7,741 nt of DNA from Alphaproteobacteria bacterium (GTDB taxonomy: Bacteria > Pseudomonadota > Alphaproteobacteria > Rickettsiales > RI-342). The notes beneath the pieces were generated by a model. The model worked only from the letters and a program-made list of their open reading frames with translations. It did not search any database and was not told the DNA's origin. Positions within the stretch are counted from its first letter, which is position 1; every line of letters starts with the position of its first letter. Both the position numbers and the translations under genes were made by a program. This document shows positions 6,209-7,741 of the stretch, in pieces. The stretch spans positions 1 through 7,741 of the forward strand of contig JADZBT010000135.1 in NCBI GenBank assembly GCA_020851915.1, given 5' to 3'.

Positions 6209-7741
6209 TCACATGCCAGCGAAGGGGCCATTATTAGGCTCTGCGCCCTCAGCCGTTCTTGAGGCCATCAATTTCATAGTCTTTCCACCGCTCAGAAGAT
6301 GGGGGGCAAAGTGCTTCAGGAACGCAGTGGAAGCTTCTGCGGCAGGCGTTTGTACCGTGATGGACAATGCTTCCTGATACACATCCAGTGATCCGATTAT
6401 ATCACGCATCGGCGTTGCTGCGTCCACAGAATGCGCTCCGACAGCCGCCGATAATTGGGAAAGTGCTTGCCGGTATCTCTCCACGGGTTGAAGGTCTTCT
6501 TTCCACCCCGGCATATCAAACGTGGCGGAGAGAATATTCATCGAGTTTGCCAGTTCCACTCTCTGCTCCCTCGTCAAAGACTTCCAGAATTCACGTACCC
6601 CCTCATCCACACTTTCCGCAATCTTCCGATAATCCAGTGCGGCAGGAACCCGCGAGGCGATGATGGCCTCCATACGTTCGTTCATGGGAAGCGCATCCGT
6701 GACAACGCCTTGGGCTGCAAGCTGCGTGGCTTCCTCTTGGTTCGCGGCAAGCTGTGTCCTCGCCTCTTCCACGGTATAGCGTTCACCGAACACATGCTTG
6801 AGCGTTCTCACATACCAGTCAACAGGATCTTTCACATACTGCGGCAGCTTCGATTCCAACTCTACAGCAGGCATCTGTAGACCCACCGCCAACATCTCCA
6901 GTTCCTCGCCGCACGTGTGGGCTGAGGTCGCATAATCCACGACCTGGTGGAGCTCCCTTGGATTGTGAAATCGCGAAATAAGGTGAAGGATACACTCTCC
7001 CGGCCAGCCGCCCAGTGTGATATATTCCACCGGCTGCCGAGCACCTTCTTCTCCCTGAGGCAAAATCTCTGCGGATGTCCCATCCGCATCGATCAGCGGT
7101 ATGGGCACGCGGAATATCCGCTCTCTGTGTGCCGGCATACCGGTTTTTTGGGTTTCCTCAAATTCAATAATATGAACGTAATCATCCGCCCAGAGCGCGG
7201 GATTGAAAAAATAGCGCACAGGTACAGTGAAGAGCCGATCCACCTCGTGATGGACACGAGCATCCGCTGCATACGCGGCAACCGCCTCTTTTCTGATACG
7301 CTGGCTCTGGGCGGGTAGATCAACGCCTGAAAGCCAGTACAGCACGGTACTGCTGTAATGGCCGGACGGGTTCATATACCCACCGAGTTCACCGAGCTTT
7401 CTGAGGTTCCTCTCGGCAATGCCTGTTTCTTCCTCAAATTCCCGCCTTGATGCTTCCTCGATGGTTTCTATTGTTTCCGGAGGAGTTTTAGCATCCCGCT
7501 TTCCTCCCGGAAACGTGGGAGTACTGCCGAAGCGGGTATTTTTTCCTCGCTGGATAAATACAAAGTGAAGCTCACCATTCAACTCAGTCAGGGTCACGGC
7601 AACGGCACAGGGAATGGCCTTGAACGGCCTGGATTCTCCCCATTTACCCCATATGATATTTCTATCCGAGCCGGAAATGTGTTGCTCCGAAAGCGGAGCG
7701 CCATGTTCCTCGCATAGAGAAAATAATTCCTGCTGGAATGG
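6209..7741 (-). CDS. Long Nudix-hydrolase protein with uncharacterised C-terminal region, 5' end cut by window
   Basis: The frame is open past the GTG at 7597 to the right edge, adding at least 48 residues (including IIWGKWGESRPFKAIPCAVA), so the start is off the window and the protein exceeds 510 residues. Numbered from that GTG, the Nudix motif spans about 31-60: FPGGKRD (29-35) and REFEEETGI (52-60), the metal-binding helix of enzymes that cleave nucleoside diphosphates linked to another moiety. The loop between GG and the helix is about six residues longer than the standard spacing. EVDRLFTVPVRYFFNP (118-133) resembles the region after the box in CoA-pyrophosphatase-like Nudix proteins, though I cannot assign a substrate. 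From about residue 210 to 462 the protein looks mainly helical and matches nothing I recognise. Three hand-counted 60-nt lines gave 45-52% G+C and one gave 53%, below most neighbouring genes, which may indicate transfer. Confidence 0.8.
   Translation of the reverse strand, partial: PFQQELFSLCEEHGAPLSEQHISGSDRNIIWGKWGESRPFKAIPCAVAVTLTELNGELHFVFIQRGKNTRFGSTPTFPGGKRDAKTPPETIETIEEASRREFEEETGIAERNLRKLGELGGYMNPSGHYSSTVLYWLSGVDLPAQSQRIRKEAVAAYAADARVHHEVDRLFTVPVRYFFNPALWADDYVHIIEFEETQKTGMPAHRERIFRVPIPLIDADGTSAEILPQGEEGARQPVEYITLGGWPGECILHLISRFHNPRELHQVVDYATSAHTCGEELEMLAVGLQMPAVELESKLPQYVKDPVDWYVRTLKHVFGERYTVEEARTQLAANQEEATQLAAQGVVTDALPMNERMEAIIASRVPAALDYRKIAESVDEGVREFWKSLTREQRVELANSMNILSATFDMPGWKEDLQPVERYRQALSQLSAAVGAHSVDAATPMRDIIGSLDVYQEALSITVQTPAAEASTAFLKHFAPHLLSGGKTMKLMASRTAEGAEPNNGPFAGM

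Noticed and set aside
7595..7597. GTG as the start of the Nudix protein
   Set aside because: The same frame stays open to the window edge and the upstream residues (IIWGKWGESRPFKAIPCAVA) look like protein leading into the first Nudix strand, so the true start lies outside.

Overview
The window looks like part of an alphaproteobacterial chromosome, but I cannot name the species. The evidence is a GC-rich coding style, a PurQ of proteobacterial type, an initiator tRNA with encoded CCA, and a possible CtrA box (TTAA-N7-TTAG) in front of a small membrane-protein gene. The affiliation is an inference; no 16S or other definitive marker is present.

Layout. Plus strand: a 5'-truncated DUF4139-type protein (2-1516), then after 11 nt purQ (1528-2217), a short palindromic repeat, a small two-segment membrane protein (2376-2723) and a terminator-like hairpin. 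Next come a well-formed sigma70-type promoter and the initiator tRNA gene tRNA-fMet (2904-2980), then chrA, a full-length two-domain chromate transporter (3125-4324). Minus strand, converging on chrA: a FAD-dependent dehydrogenase of the COG2509 type (4456-6072), and upstream of it a long Nudix-hydrolase protein (6209 to the right edge) whose N-terminus lies outside the window.

The most interesting structure is at 2969-4435. The last 12 nt of the tRNA-fMet gene (CCCCCGCAACCA, 2969-2980) recur exactly at 4424-4435, just beyond chrA, so the two copies bracket about 1.45 kb whose only gene is chrA. The non-coding DNA inside both ends is strikingly AT-rich (22 of 60 G+C at 3001-3060 and 20 of 60 at 4321-4380, hand counts) compared with about 60-65% in the neighbouring genes. 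This is the layout of an integration at a tRNA 3' end: a chrA islet with attL/attR-like repeats but no integrase of its own.

chrA appears to have its own promoter (TTGAAC-N17-TATAAA) with an 8-bp inverted repeat over the expected transcription start, which suggests local regulation. The other genes are housekeeping (purQ, tRNA-fMet) or poorly characterised (DUF4139 protein, small membrane protein, dehydrogenase, Nudix protein). I see no shared pathway linking them. The Nudix gene has a visibly lower GC content than its neighbours and may also be acquired.
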